From Candidatus Desulfofervidaceae bacterium (GTDB lineage Bacteria; Desulfobacterota; Desulfofervidia; Desulfofervidales; Desulfofervidaceae): a stretch of DNA of 64,000 nt. The notes beneath the pieces are model-generated. The model ran no database searches. It saw nothing but the letters and a program-made list of their open reading frames with translations, and had not been told where the DNA came from. Shown here piece after piece: positions 8,692 through 16,353 of the stretch. The DNA is taken from positions 62,001 through 126,000 of the forward strand of contig JAMOPI010000010.1 of the NCBI GenBank assembly GCA_027064585.1. Reading direction: 5' to 3'. A program made the position numbers and the translations under genes. Positions within the stretch are counted from its first letter, which is position 1. Every line of letters starts with the position of its first letter.

Positions 8692-9261
8692 CTATACCCT
8701 CGGTTTGGCCAAAATTTCTAGCACCCTTAAATCCAAAAATCGTTTTGAAGCCGCTGCCTTAAGAATGGCTACCGTATCTGCTCCTTTTACCGTGCCGGCC
8801 ATGGCGACAACTTCATTACCTTCTTTGATTAAACCACCATCACAGGCCTCCATGACAATCTCACAGCAGACCTTAATGCCTTCTCCCAACCGTCGCAGCG
8901 TTTGAGCGATCAAGAGGGTTGGATAAGCGCCTGCAAACTTCTTGGCAAGGGCGGTTTCTAAAGAGTGGGTAAGGATGGTACCTTTATAAATCTTTCCCCC
9001 TGCTTCTATAATAGCCTTATAATTTTCAGCCGAAAACTCATCCTCATTTGGTGTCCTGAAACCAACTGAATGAGCCACGATGACCAAATTGACGTCAAAA
9101 TTTTTTAACTTGTCTGCGGCTAAACGTCCAGTTCGGCCACTAGTAGAAGCAACGACAAAGTCTTTAAAACCTTCTTGAGCTAAGGATACGAGGATATCTA
9201 AACATACTTCCGTATTCTCAGGTCCTGTCTTTTTAAAATAAACGACCTCCTTTTTTTTCAT
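8692..9261 (-). CDS. Stand-alone pyruvate kinase alpha/beta-domain protein
   Basis: A 189-residue protein matching only the C-terminal alpha/beta domain of pyruvate kinase, with the phosphate-loop-like segment VVASTSGRTGRLAADKL and a Rossmann-like end with GTVKGADTVAILKAA. The catalytic TIM barrel is missing, so it cannot be a pyruvate kinase. Such orphan domains are found in archaea and Desulfobacterota and are thought to bind small phosphorylated effectors; the function is unknown. Its place as first gene before pgi suggests a role in central carbon metabolism. A promoter and palindrome precede it. Start ATG follows GGAGGGATAAC. Confidence 0.82.
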   Translation of the reverse strand: MKKKEVVYFKKTGPENTEVCLDILVSLAQEGFKDFVVASTSGRTGRLAADKLKNFDVNLVIVAHSVGFRTPNEDEFSAENYKAIIEAGGKIYKGTILTHSLETALAKKFAGAYPTLLIAQTLRRLGEGIKVCCEIVMEACDGGLIKEGNEVVAMAGTVKGADTVAILKAAASKRFLDLRVLEILAKPRV

Positions 9262-9263
9262 GT

Positions 9264-9312
9264 TATCCCTCCTTTAGGAGGGATAATACTGTGAATATTA
9301 AATTTCTGTCAA
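9264..9312 (-). promoter_or_regulatory. Promoter with overlapping palindrome before the pyruvate-kinase-like gene
   Basis: On the minus strand, TTGACA (9312-9307) and TATTAT (9288-9283) are separated by 18 bp. The imperfectly centred palindrome TATCCCTCC-TTTA-GGAGGGATA (9264-9285) overlaps the -10 box and the expected transcription start, and it also contains the ribosome-binding site GGAGGG. It could be an operator or an RNA hairpin masking the ribosome site; the start point would decide which. Confidence 0.6.
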
Positions 9313-9419
9313 GGGGAACTATTAAATTTGCCTAAAAAATTTTTATATAACAAAAACCCAACAGTTTTTCCTTTCCTTATAGAGAAGGAAAGGCAAGGTA
9401 GGAAAGAAACAAAAGTTAA

Positions 9420-9848
9420 CTAGGCCCTTTTCCGAGTTTTCTTTCCTTCACAAACTGTTTCAGCAATGGCTTCAAGCTGGTTTAAAAAGCTAGCCCGAAT
9501 TTTATTGTTCATAAACCGCAATTTTTTGAGAATGGCAATTTCCTCTTTGCTTAAGGGTAAAATTTCTTTCACTTCTTTTGGAAGAAGTTCGTAAGAGGAC
9601 TCTGCTCCATCAAGGGATGCCTTTTCGTTGAAATCCTTAAAAAAGTAAGAAATGGGGACTTCTAAGGCCTGCGCAATTTGTTGAAGGCGTTCCACAAAGA
9701 TCCTGTCTTTGCCTGTTTCATACTTTTGAATCTGCTGAAAAGACACTCCTACCTTTTCTGCCAGCTGCATCTGGGTTAGACCTTTTTCCTTACGGGCGGC
9801 CCGAATACGCGCCCCAATTTCCTTGTTAGGAACTACTTTTTTCCTCAT
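9420..9848 (-). CDS. XRE-family transcriptional regulator
   Basis: A 142-residue protein with an N-terminal Cro/C1-type helix-turn-helix (about 10-65): IGARIRAARKEKGLTQMQLA, then VGVSFQQIQKYETGK. The C-terminal half is helical and charged with a basic tail (KKTRKRA). Similar small XRE proteins in alphaproteobacteria and Desulfobacterota carry the FQQIQKYETG signature. The target is unknown. It is transcribed divergently from the orphan receiver protein, and the 150 bp between them may hold its operator. Confidence 0.88.
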   Translation of the reverse strand: MRKKVVPNKEIGARIRAARKEKGLTQMQLAEKVGVSFQQIQKYETGKDRIFVERLQQIAQALEVPISYFFKDFNEKASLDGAESSYELLPKEVKEILPLSKEEIAILKKLRFMNNKIRASFLNQLEAIAETVCEGKKTRKRA

Positions 9849-9939
9849 TTTTTTTCTTTTGCCTCCATTCTTTTATTTTTTACGTTTGCAACCAATACCT
9901 CTATCTCCCTAAAATGTCTACAAACTGTCTATAGAAATG

Positions 9940-9968
9940 TTGACAATCGCAATCAATGGTAGTATAAA
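9940..9968 (+). promoter_or_regulatory. Sigma-70-type promoter for the single-domain response regulator
   Basis: TTGACA (9940-9945) and TATAAA (9963-9968) are separated by exactly 17 bp, close to consensus, and lie 33 bp before the ATG at 10002. A ribosome site (AGGAGGT, about 9990) follows. Confidence 0.7.
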
Positions 9969-10001
9969 AGCCCAACGTTGTAAATGTGCAGGAGGTAAAA
10001 A

Positions 10002-10403
10002 ATGAAGGTGCTTGTCGTGGAGGATATACCAAAGGTTGCTGATGTTCTCTCCGAGTTTTTAAAAATCATGGGGTTTTGTCCCCAAACTGCCTTTGATGCC
10101 GAAAGTGCCTTAAAGAAATTACAAAAAAACAAATTTGCCTTTTTGGTCATTGATGGAAATTTACCTGATAAAGATGGCCCTTCGTTAGTTAAAGAAATCA
10201 AGCGAACTTACCTTCATATTCCTATTTTAGGTATAAGTAGCAATTTTTATAGCCAAGCCTTTTTAAAAGCGGGTGCCAATGCATTTTTACTTAAACCCTT
10301 CACCTTTGCTGAATTTAAACAACGCATTGAAAAAATTATTAATTCTCACTACGTGCTTTTCAATAATAAGCTTTTTCCTTTTTCTCCGCAAGTTATAAAA
10401 TAA
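10002..10403 (+). CDS. Single-domain response regulator (receiver only)
   Basis: A 133-residue protein consisting almost wholly of a CheY-like receiver domain: acidic pocket VVEDIPK, phospho-acceptor Asp51 in VIDGNLPDKDG, a Ser at the switch position (GISSN) and the conserved Lys in LLKPFTFAEF. There is no output domain, so it works by protein contact or phosphotransfer. The nearby orphan HDOD-kinase could be a partner, but there is no direct evidence. It is preceded by a near-consensus promoter. Confidence 0.9.
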   Translation: MKVLVVEDIPKVADVLSEFLKIMGFCPQTAFDAESALKKLQKNKFAFLVIDGNLPDKDGPSLVKEIKRTYLHIPILGISSNFYSQAFLKAGANAFLLKPFTFAEFKQRIEKIINSHYVLFNNKLFPFSPQVIK

Positions 10404-10501
10404 AATTATTTTTCTTTTCGCTGACTTGACACAAAAAGAACAAACTTTTACGCTTAAGATGTGCAAAAACCAAAAAGTGGTTCAGTCCTTATGGATGATC
10501 T

Positions 10502-11929
10502 ATGTTCTCAAACATCCCTTACCTAAGCAAACTTCAAGAAGTTGCCCTTAAAGAGGGAATAAAAGAGGTTTACCTCGTTGGTGGTTGTCTGCGGAATCTT
10601 CTTTTACAAAAGCCGGTTCAGGATTGGGACATAGCAGTTAAGGGGAAGGTAAAGGAGATTGCTTCTTTGTTTGCCCAGGTCACCGGCGGACATTTTGTCG
10701 TCCTAGATGAAGAGTGGCAGACCTACCGGGTTGTAAAGTCCCCTACTTATTTTGACTTTACCCCCTTAAGGGGGCAGGACATTTATGCGGATTTGTGGCA
10801 ACGGGACTTTACGATTAATGCCCTTGCTTTAGATATTTTTGCCCAAGATAAACTCATTGATCCCACTGGAGGGCAAGAAGATCTTAAAAAAAGAATCATA
10901 CGGGTCATTGCCCCCAAGGCCTTTTTAGACGATCCCCTTCGGGTTTTACGCGGCTTCCGTTTAGCGGCTGAACTTAATTTTGAGCTTGAACTTAATACAA
11001 AAGAAACAATAAAGCGCTATGCCTACCTTTTAGACCAGGTGGCCGCAGAAAGGATTTATCAGGAATTTAAACGCCTCTTTTTTACCCCTAGAACAAGCCG
11101 CTGGATAAAAGAGATGGGCAGATTAAACGTTTTTAAGGTCCTATTGCCAGAAATAGAGAGCCTTAAAGGAGTAACTCAAGACGGTTTTCATCATTTAGAT
11201 GTCTATGCGCATTCCCTTTTAGCCTTGGAAAAAATAGAGGAAATTATTTATACTCCTAGAGAAGTTTTTCGCCTCCAGGATTTTAAAGAAATCTCTGCCT
11301 ATTTGGCTGAACCTTCACATCGGTTTTGTCTTAAATGGGCTGCCATTTGCCATGATCTAGGTAAACCGGCCTGCCGGGCTGAAGGAGAAAGACGCATCAC
11401 CTTTTATGAACATGATAAAGTTGGGGCACGGTTGTTTAAAAAGATAGCTATGCGTTTACGTTTCCCCGGGAAAGAGGCAGAGCTTATTGCCTTTTTCATA
11501 GAAAAACACATGTGGCCCTTTCACCTGCTGTCCTTATTTTTGAAAAATGAATTGACCTTAAGGGCCATTCGCCGTTTCATCCACAAGACAGAACCCCACA
11601 CGATCGGGCTTCTTCTTCTGGCCATGGCCGATAATCTAGCCGCCCAAGGAGTGGGCAAGCCAGATGGCTATGATAAGGCCTTTTTGAAATTCATGCAGAC
11701 CGTGTTAGAAGAAAGAAGGAGTTATCTGCAACTAAAACAAAGACCCCGCTTGGTCACAGGTCATGATCTTATTTACTGGTTTCAACTGGAGCCAGGTCCT
11801 ATTATCGGTCAGCTCTTAAAAGAGATAGAAGAGGCCCAATTAAATAAAGAGGTTAAGACGAAAGAAGAGGCAAGGAAATGGTTGGAGAAGAGACTGATAA
11901 GAGTTGCCTTGAGCCAAAATGTAGGGTAA
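10502..11929 (+). CDS. CCA-adding tRNA nucleotidyltransferase / poly(A) polymerase family with HD domain
   Basis: Protein of 475 residues of class II nucleotidyltransferase type. The N-terminus has VYLVGGCLRNLLL and the catalytic DWDIAV; then come RDFTINALALDI and LDDPLRVLRGFRLAAEL, the signature of CCA-adding enzymes. The C-terminal half contains an HD metal-dependent phosphohydrolase domain (AAICHDLGKP), as in E. coli-type Cca. It adds or repairs the CCA end of tRNAs in the cytoplasm. Both tRNA-Ser genes here encode CCA, so repair may be its main task. Some lineages split CCA- and A-adding enzymes, which sequence alone does not settle. Confidence 0.9.
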   Translation: MFSNIPYLSKLQEVALKEGIKEVYLVGGCLRNLLLQKPVQDWDIAVKGKVKEIASLFAQVTGGHFVVLDEEWQTYRVVKSPTYFDFTPLRGQDIYADLWQRDFTINALALDIFAQDKLIDPTGGQEDLKKRIIRVIAPKAFLDDPLRVLRGFRLAAELNFELELNTKETIKRYAYLLDQVAAERIYQEFKRLFFTPRTSRWIKEMGRLNVFKVLLPEIESLKGVTQDGFHHLDVYAHSLLALEKIEEIIYTPREVFRLQDFKEISAYLAEPSHRFCLKWAAICHDLGKPACRAEGERRITFYEHDKVGARLFKKIAMRLRFPGKEAELIAFFIEKHMWPFHLLSLFLKNELTLRAIRRFIHKTEPHTIGLLLLAMADNLAAQGVGKPDGYDKAFLKFMQTVLEERRSYLQLKQRPRLVTGHDLIYWFQLEPGPIIGQLLKEIEEAQLNKEVKTKEEARKWLEKRLIRVALSQNVG

Positions 11930-11957
11930 AAAAGACGAAATTTAAAAGGAACTTTTG

Positions 11958-13049
11958 ATGGAGAAAAAGATACCACCTTTACGTTTAGTGGCCTGGGAAT
12001 TGACCAAAAGGTGCAATTTGGCCTGTAAACACTGTCGGGCCAGGGCCATAAACAAACCGATAGAAGGAGAACTCTCTTCAGAAGAGGCCAAGGCAATCCT
12101 AGAGGATATTGCCTCCTTTGCCCAGCCTATAATCATCCTTACGGGTGGTGAACCTTTAATGCGAGAAGATGTTTTGGACTTAGCCGCTTATGGAACCCAA
12201 AAAGGACTGCGGATGGTATTGGCGACCAATGGCACCTTGCTTACGCGGCAATGGGTAGACGAACTCAAGAAGGTAGGGATAAAACGGGTGAGTGTAAGTA
12301 TAGATGGAGCGACGGCCAAGAGCCATGATGACTTTAGGGGTGTGCCGGGGGCCTTTGACAAAACAATGGCTGGCATTGAATGTTTAAGGGCGGGAGGACT
12401 TGATTTTCAAATCAATACCACTGTAACTAAATCAAACTTAAATGAAATTGCGGCCATTGGTGAATTGGCCGTAAGGCTTGGCGCCGTGGCCTATCATATC
12501 TTTTTGCTCGTTCCTATGGGACGGGGCACAGCCTTGCGTGGAGAGGTAATTTCTCCGCAAGAATACGAAGAAGTGCTTACCTGGTTGGTGGAGAAAAGGA
12601 ATAGTTGGCCTATTCAGGTAAAGGCCACCTGTGCCCCTCAATACTACCGCATCTTAAGACAACAGGCAAAGAAAAAAGGGGAAAAGGTAACCTTTGAAAC
12701 CTATGGTCTTGATGCGGTTACACGTGGATGCTTGGCCGGGATGGGCTTTTGTTTTATTTCCAGCACAGGCAGTGTACAGACATGCGGTTATTTAGAAATA
12801 GAATGTGGGTATGTGCGTAAGGAGTCCCTTTCCCATATATGGGTGCATTCAGAGGTTTTCAATAAATTGAGGGATAAAAGGCAATATAAGGGTAAATGTG
12901 GTCAATGCGAATACTGGCAAGTTTGTGGGGGATGTCGGGCCAGGGCCTATGCCTTGACCGGCGATTACCTGGCCGAAGAGCCGATGTGTTTGTATCAACC
13001 CAGGAAAGGAGTGGAGCATGGATGCAATAGACAAAAAGATCATCAATGA
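11958..13049 (+). CDS. ahbD: Heme b synthase, radical SAM decarboxylase AhbD
   Basis: Protein of 363 residues. The radical SAM cluster motif CNLACKHC sits near residue 20, followed by ILTGGEPLMREDVLDLA and SVSIDGATAKSHDDFRGVPG. The C-terminal SPASM-like cysteine cluster (CGQCEYWQVCGGCRARA) binds extra iron-sulfur. The HIFLLVPMGRG segment is typical of AhbD, which oxidatively decarboxylates iron-coproporphyrin III to heme in the siroheme-dependent pathway of sulfate reducers and archaea. ATG at 11958 fits the AAAAGGA ribosome site better than the TTG just before it. It overlaps the next gene by 32 nt. NirJ and AhbC are alternatives, less likely because of the N-terminus. Confidence 0.88.
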   Translation: MEKKIPPLRLVAWELTKRCNLACKHCRARAINKPIEGELSSEEAKAILEDIASFAQPIIILTGGEPLMREDVLDLAAYGTQKGLRMVLATNGTLLTRQWVDELKKVGIKRVSVSIDGATAKSHDDFRGVPGAFDKTMAGIECLRAGGLDFQINTTVTKSNLNEIAAIGELAVRLGAVAYHIFLLVPMGRGTALRGEVISPQEYEEVLTWLVEKRNSWPIQVKATCAPQYYRILRQQAKKKGEKVTFETYGLDAVTRGCLAGMGFCFISSTGSVQTCGYLEIECGYVRKESLSHIWVHSEVFNKLRDKRQYKGKCGQCEYWQVCGGCRARAYALTGDYLAEEPMCLYQPRKGVEHGCNRQKDHQ

Positions 13050-13467
13050 AATTCAGTCCAATTTTCCCATTGTCTCGCGGCCCTATGCCGAGGTGGCAGA
13101 CAGGTTGGGCTTAACAGAAGAGGAAGTTATAGCCAGAGTAAAAAGACTAAAAGAAAAAGGTTATATCCGCCGTATTGGGGCCAACTTTAATTCTGATAAG
13201 CTTGGCTTTGCCAGCACCCTCTGTGGAGCAAGGGTCCCTGAGGAGAAAATTGAGGAGTTTGTTGCGGTAGTTAACCGTTACAAGGGGGTAACCCACAATT
13301 ATCAAAGGCGTGATCCCTTTAATATCTGGTTTACCTTTATTGCCCCTACGATGGAGGACATTGAAACGGCCTTAGAGGAGATAAAACAAAAAACAGGTGT
13401 AAAAGAGATTTATAGCTTGCCGGCAACAAAAACCTATAAAATAAAGGTAAAATTTGAGGTGAAATAA
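13018..13467 (+). CDS. Siroheme decarboxylase subunit (AhbA/AhbB family)
   Basis: A 149-residue Lrp/AsnC-like protein. The N-terminal winged helix has FPIVSRPYAEVADRLGLTEE and VKRLKEKGYIRRIGANFNSD, the hallmark of AhbA/AhbB/NirDLGH; the C-terminal RAM-like half has THNYQRRDPFNIWFTF. AhbA and AhbB together decarboxylate siroheme to 12,18-didecarboxysiroheme, the first step of alternative heme synthesis. Only one paralogue is present here, so the other subunit and AhbC must be elsewhere. The start lies within the end of ahbD, after AGGAAAGGAG, so the two are coupled. Confidence 0.87.
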   Translation: MDAIDKKIINEIQSNFPIVSRPYAEVADRLGLTEEEVIARVKRLKEKGYIRRIGANFNSDKLGFASTLCGARVPEEKIEEFVAVVNRYKGVTHNYQRRDPFNIWFTFIAPTMEDIETALEEIKQKTGVKEIYSLPATKTYKIKVKFEVK

Positions 13468-14282
13468 TGAGAATAAGTGTCCTTATCAACAATTGTGTCC
13501 ATCGGCCAGGCTTAAAGGCCGAACATGGGCTTTCCTTGTGGTTAGAAGAAGGAGGGCGGTATTATTTGTTTGATACCGGAGCTTCAGGGCTGGTGGTGGA
13601 TAATGCTGCTGTGTTGGGTATTTCTCTAGAAAAGGCCGAGGCCATTATTTTAAGCCACGGCCACTATGACCATACGGGCGGTTTGCACAGGGTGTTAGAC
13701 AGAATTAATCGTCCCATTACTGTCTTTGCCCACCCTGGCATTTGGCAAAAGAAGGGATATTTGGGAGAAAAAATAAGGGACATTGGTTTGCCTTTTAAAA
13801 AGGAAGAATTAAACTTGGCTAAATTTGATTATTCTACACAACCTAAACGCATTGCGCCTAATATGTGGCTTACGGGTGAAATCCCGAGAGAAACAGAATT
13901 TGAAGAGGTAGAACCGTCTTTAGTGCAACTGGTAGATGGAAATTGGGTGCCCGATCCCATTTTGGATGATCAGGCCCTAATTATAGATACGGCTCAGGGT
14001 ATTATCGTTATTACTGGTTGTGCGCATAGCGGCATTATTAACACCATCAATTATGCCTTGCACATAGCCAATACCAAGAAGTTATACGCCGTAATTGGTG
14101 GTTTTCATCTATGGCATGCTTCACAGAGGCAGTTAGAGCTTACTATAAGTGCCTTAAAGGAGCTAGATCCAGCCTATATCATCACCGGCCATTGTACAGG
14201 CCTTAATGCCGCCGCGGTTTTAAAGGCAAGCTTTAAAGAAAAATGCATCTTTTTGGATGTAGGGCTTACGCTAAGGCTCTAA
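13467..14282 (+). CDS. Metallo-beta-lactamase-fold hydrolase (MptE/DHP-synthase-like)
   Basis: A 271-residue protein with the metal-binding signature HGHYDHTGG (about residue 67), FDTGASG upstream and further His residues in GCAHSGI and GGFHLWHA. The layout resembles the archaeal 7,8-dihydropterin-6-methyl-4-(beta-D-ribofuranosyl)-aminobenzene-5'-phosphate synthase-like subgroup of the fold. The reaction is unknown. The start overlaps the stop of the siroheme decarboxylase gene (TAATG), so it is in the ahb operon. It may serve tetrapyrrole or cofactor metabolism, by context only. Confidence 0.82.
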   Translation: MRISVLINNCVHRPGLKAEHGLSLWLEEGGRYYLFDTGASGLVVDNAAVLGISLEKAEAIILSHGHYDHTGGLHRVLDRINRPITVFAHPGIWQKKGYLGEKIRDIGLPFKKEELNLAKFDYSTQPKRIAPNMWLTGEIPRETEFEEVEPSLVQLVDGNWVPDPILDDQALIIDTAQGIIVITGCAHSGIINTINYALHIANTKKLYAVIGGFHLWHASQRQLELTISALKELDPAYIITGHCTGLNAAAVLKASFKEKCIFLDVGLTLRL

Positions 14283-14717
14283 TGGAGGCACAACCGTGCA
14301 TAAGTAGGGAGAAAAGGCCGTTATTACCTCTTTAATCAACTGCTCTTTTTGCGGGTGATAAAAAAGGTGACTTTTACACTTACAATCACTAACGCCAAAC
14401 CCCGGTAAATAAGGGAGACGGGATATAAGTCTTTGGGCTACCTGACACTCTATCCGTTCAGCGGTAATGGAAAAGACAACCCTTTTTACATCTGCTTTTT
14501 TGAGAAGATAATCAATGTGCCAATGGATCTTTTTCTCCTTGTTTAGATGACGTTTTATCCGCATATACAAGCCACCTTGGGCTGAGCCGATATAGGCATA
14601 ATAGGCAGGTTTAAATAAAAAACCTCCAAGCTTGCCTATGTGGACAAAACACGACTGCGGAACCTCTACAATCAGGGCATAAATGCCCTTTTGCTTGGGT
14701 ATATGCGCAAGGATCAT
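14271..14717 (-). CDS. DUF123 / GIY-YIG-like nuclease-fold protein
   Basis: A 148-residue protein matching the DUF123 group related to GIY-YIG nucleases: KQKGIYALIVEV (the GIY-like strand), YYAYIGSAQGGLYMRIKRHL, HWHIDYLL and a Cys-rich SDCKCKSHLFY segment. Members are stand-alone or fused to endonuclease III in archaea and thermophiles. A DNA repair or processing role is assumed, not shown. It converges with and overlaps the first metallo-hydrolase by 12 nt and overlaps the second metallo-hydrolase start region by 4 nt. Confidence 0.82.
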   Translation of the reverse strand: MILAHIPKQKGIYALIVEVPQSCFVHIGKLGGFLFKPAYYAYIGSAQGGLYMRIKRHLNKEKKIHWHIDYLLKKADVKRVVFSITAERIECQVAQRLISRLPYLPGFGVSDCKCKSHLFYHPQKEQLIKEVITAFSPYLCTVVPPLEP

Positions 14718-15346
14718 ATTTCTATTATCCTTCCTGCTCCTCCTTCAATCCACTTTTCCGGAAAACGGGTCTTAATTTCCTTCTTAAACTGCGTGCAGTG
14801 AGTGGCACAAACCAGGGATAAATCATTTAAAAGATCAAATTTCCTAAATCCGTGTAACCCCCCAATGAGGGCATATGGTTTGCCAAATTGAGAGGCTGCT
14901 TTAAGGATATTGCCTACTCCAGGATGAGAGCAACCGACGAGAATAACCAACCCTTTGTCTAATTTTACAACCAAAGATTGTTCTATCCCGTTTAACTCAC
15001 CTGTGGAGAAAATATTTTCATGAATTTGCATAGGTTCCTTTACCCAGACCACCTCCTCTGCCCCGCTGGGTTCAGGGCAAGTAGGAGGAAGATAAACAAC
15101 AGCCGGATTATACTCCAAAAAGTCTGTTAGTCCCCCATAATGATCCCAATGGTGATGGGAAATAAAGACCTCATCAATTGTGCCAGGTTCTATACCCAAT
15201 TTTTTCATATTCTTAAATAAAACCTCGCTTAGCGCACCGGTATCAAACAAAATTCTTTTTCCATAAACTTCTACCAAGCACGAAAATCCCCAGTCGGCAT
15301 CAAAGCCAGGCAGGGCTGTGTTGTCATAGATAATGGTAATCTTCAT
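14714..15346 (-). CDS. Metallo-beta-lactamase-fold hydrolase, second paralogue
   Basis: A 210-residue protein of the same subgroup as the hydrolase at 13467: FDTGALSEVL, metal site HHHWDHYGG, LVGCSHPGVGNIL and GGLHGFRKFD, ending in a Gly-rich EGGAGRIIEI. It is shorter than the first paralogue, lacking part of the middle insertion. ATG at 15346 was chosen because GGGAGGA lies directly before it. It overlaps the DUF123 gene by 4 nt. Substrate unknown. Confidence 0.82.
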   Translation of the reverse strand: MKITIIYDNTALPGFDADWGFSCLVEVYGKRILFDTGALSEVLFKNMKKLGIEPGTIDEVFISHHHWDHYGGLTDFLEYNPAVVYLPPTCPEPSGAEEVVWVKEPMQIHENIFSTGELNGIEQSLVVKLDKGLVILVGCSHPGVGNILKAASQFGKPYALIGGLHGFRKFDLLNDLSLVCATHCTQFKKEIKTRFPEKWIEGGAGRIIEI

Positions 15347-15492
15347 TCCTCCCACCCCTCTTCCTATTTATTATGTATTTTATGCCTTTTGGAAAGAATA
15401 GACAAGAGATAATAAAATGCGAAATAAAAAAAGCCAGCAAATAGCTCTAGTTGATACTTCCTTTTATTTTTAATCTTTGCCCTTTGGGCTTT

Positions 15493-15869
15493 TTAAGGGA
15501 GGTAAGAAGCATTTTGGGTTTCCTTCTTATTATGATATCCATCCCGAAATAATGGATGCCACTTTAACGCCCAAGAGGACAAAAAGGGCAATGTAAAGGT
15601 TTCTATTCCTGCTTTAAGAATGATTTCACGCATAAGGAGGGCAGCACCAAGGTCAGTCAGGACAGAAAAAAACAATGCCCCTGCAAGACAAATTTTTTAA
15701 AAATTAAGACCATAGCAATGGTTAAAGGCAAAGAAAAGATGGTGCCAATAACGGCCACCTGAACAATACTTAAATGAGTAGCCTTACTTATTACATGCGT
15801 CATTCCTGCCATATGTGGACATACAATAAACAAACCAAAGGCAAGTCCAACTAAAGCCAAATTAGACAT
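15493..15869 (-). pseudogene. Small membrane protein interrupted by a frameshift
   Basis: Two adjacent frames form one plausible product. The first 60 or so residues carry two hydrophobic segments (LALVGLAFGLFIVCPHMAG and VAVIGTIFSLPLTIAMVLIF). Reading then breaks near 15695-15700 next to a run of T/A, and continues in another frame as CLAGALFFSVLTDLGAALLMREIIL. One base change in the homopolymer restores a protein of about 125 residues with three or four membrane segments. I do not recognise the family. Either a recent pseudogene or a sequencing artefact. Confidence 0.5.
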
Positions 15870-15962
15870 CCTTTCCTGCCAAAATTTAGTTCCAAACTAA
15901 TTATTATACAATTTTTGTCAAGTTTTTATTATTTAACATTTTATTTGTAGCTAGTTTCATAG

Positions 15963-16279
15963 CCCAAAATCCGCGATTGATTTATAGTATTCCGCAAACA
16001 TTGATAAATTTCCCTTCCTTCTCACTTACAGAAAGTATACGCCAAGGCTTCGTTAAGTGGTCAAGGGTCTACGCTCGCTTTGCTCGCTCCGACCTGCGCC
16101 TTGCGGGCTTGCCCTTGACCGTTAAGCGGGCGGAGGTGCTATAATTATGATTGGGCTTGAGGGAAAGATATATGTTTTCTCAATATCTTTTTTCACCTTT
16201 TGTGAAAGGCGTTTTTTAAAAAATCGCTTTATTACAGCCTACTTGTGGTCTCTATTAGAGGGCTATTACAGATTTTGGG
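15963..16279 (+). mobile_element. MITE-like element, copy A
   Basis: A 317-bp unit bounded by terminal inverted repeats CCCAAAATCCGCGAT at the left and ATTACAGATTTTGGG at the right. It is about 80% or more identical by eye, over its whole length, to the reverse complement of 53049-53353. The middle holds a GC-rich stretch with GCTCGCTTTGCTCGCTCC. No convincing gene is inside. The right end lies 12 bp before the TTGACA box of the dsr operon promoter. It has the features of a non-autonomous miniature transposable element. Confidence 0.75.
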
Positions 16280-16291
16280 CAAATTTTTCTC

Positions 16292-16319
16292 TTGACAAAA
16301 ATGGTGACTTAGTTTATAA
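16292..16319 (+). promoter_or_regulatory. Promoter of the dsr operon
   Basis: TTGACA (16292-16297), a 16-bp spacer and TTATAA (16314-16319) lie 35 bp before the first gene of the dsr cluster. It is the only good promoter-like sequence in the upstream gap and starts just beyond the end of MITE copy A. Confidence 0.65.
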
Positions 16320-16353
16320 GGAGTCCGATCACTTGGGGTAAAAGGGGCGGAGG

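Noticed and set aside
15440-15500. Terminator GCCC-TTT-GGGC-TTTTT
   Set aside because: The stem is only four to five base pairs and no gene clearly ends there in that direction.
16147-16341. Possible 64-residue protein before the dsr operon
   Set aside because: It runs through MITE copy A into the dsr promoter, has no ribosome site and is not preserved in copy B.
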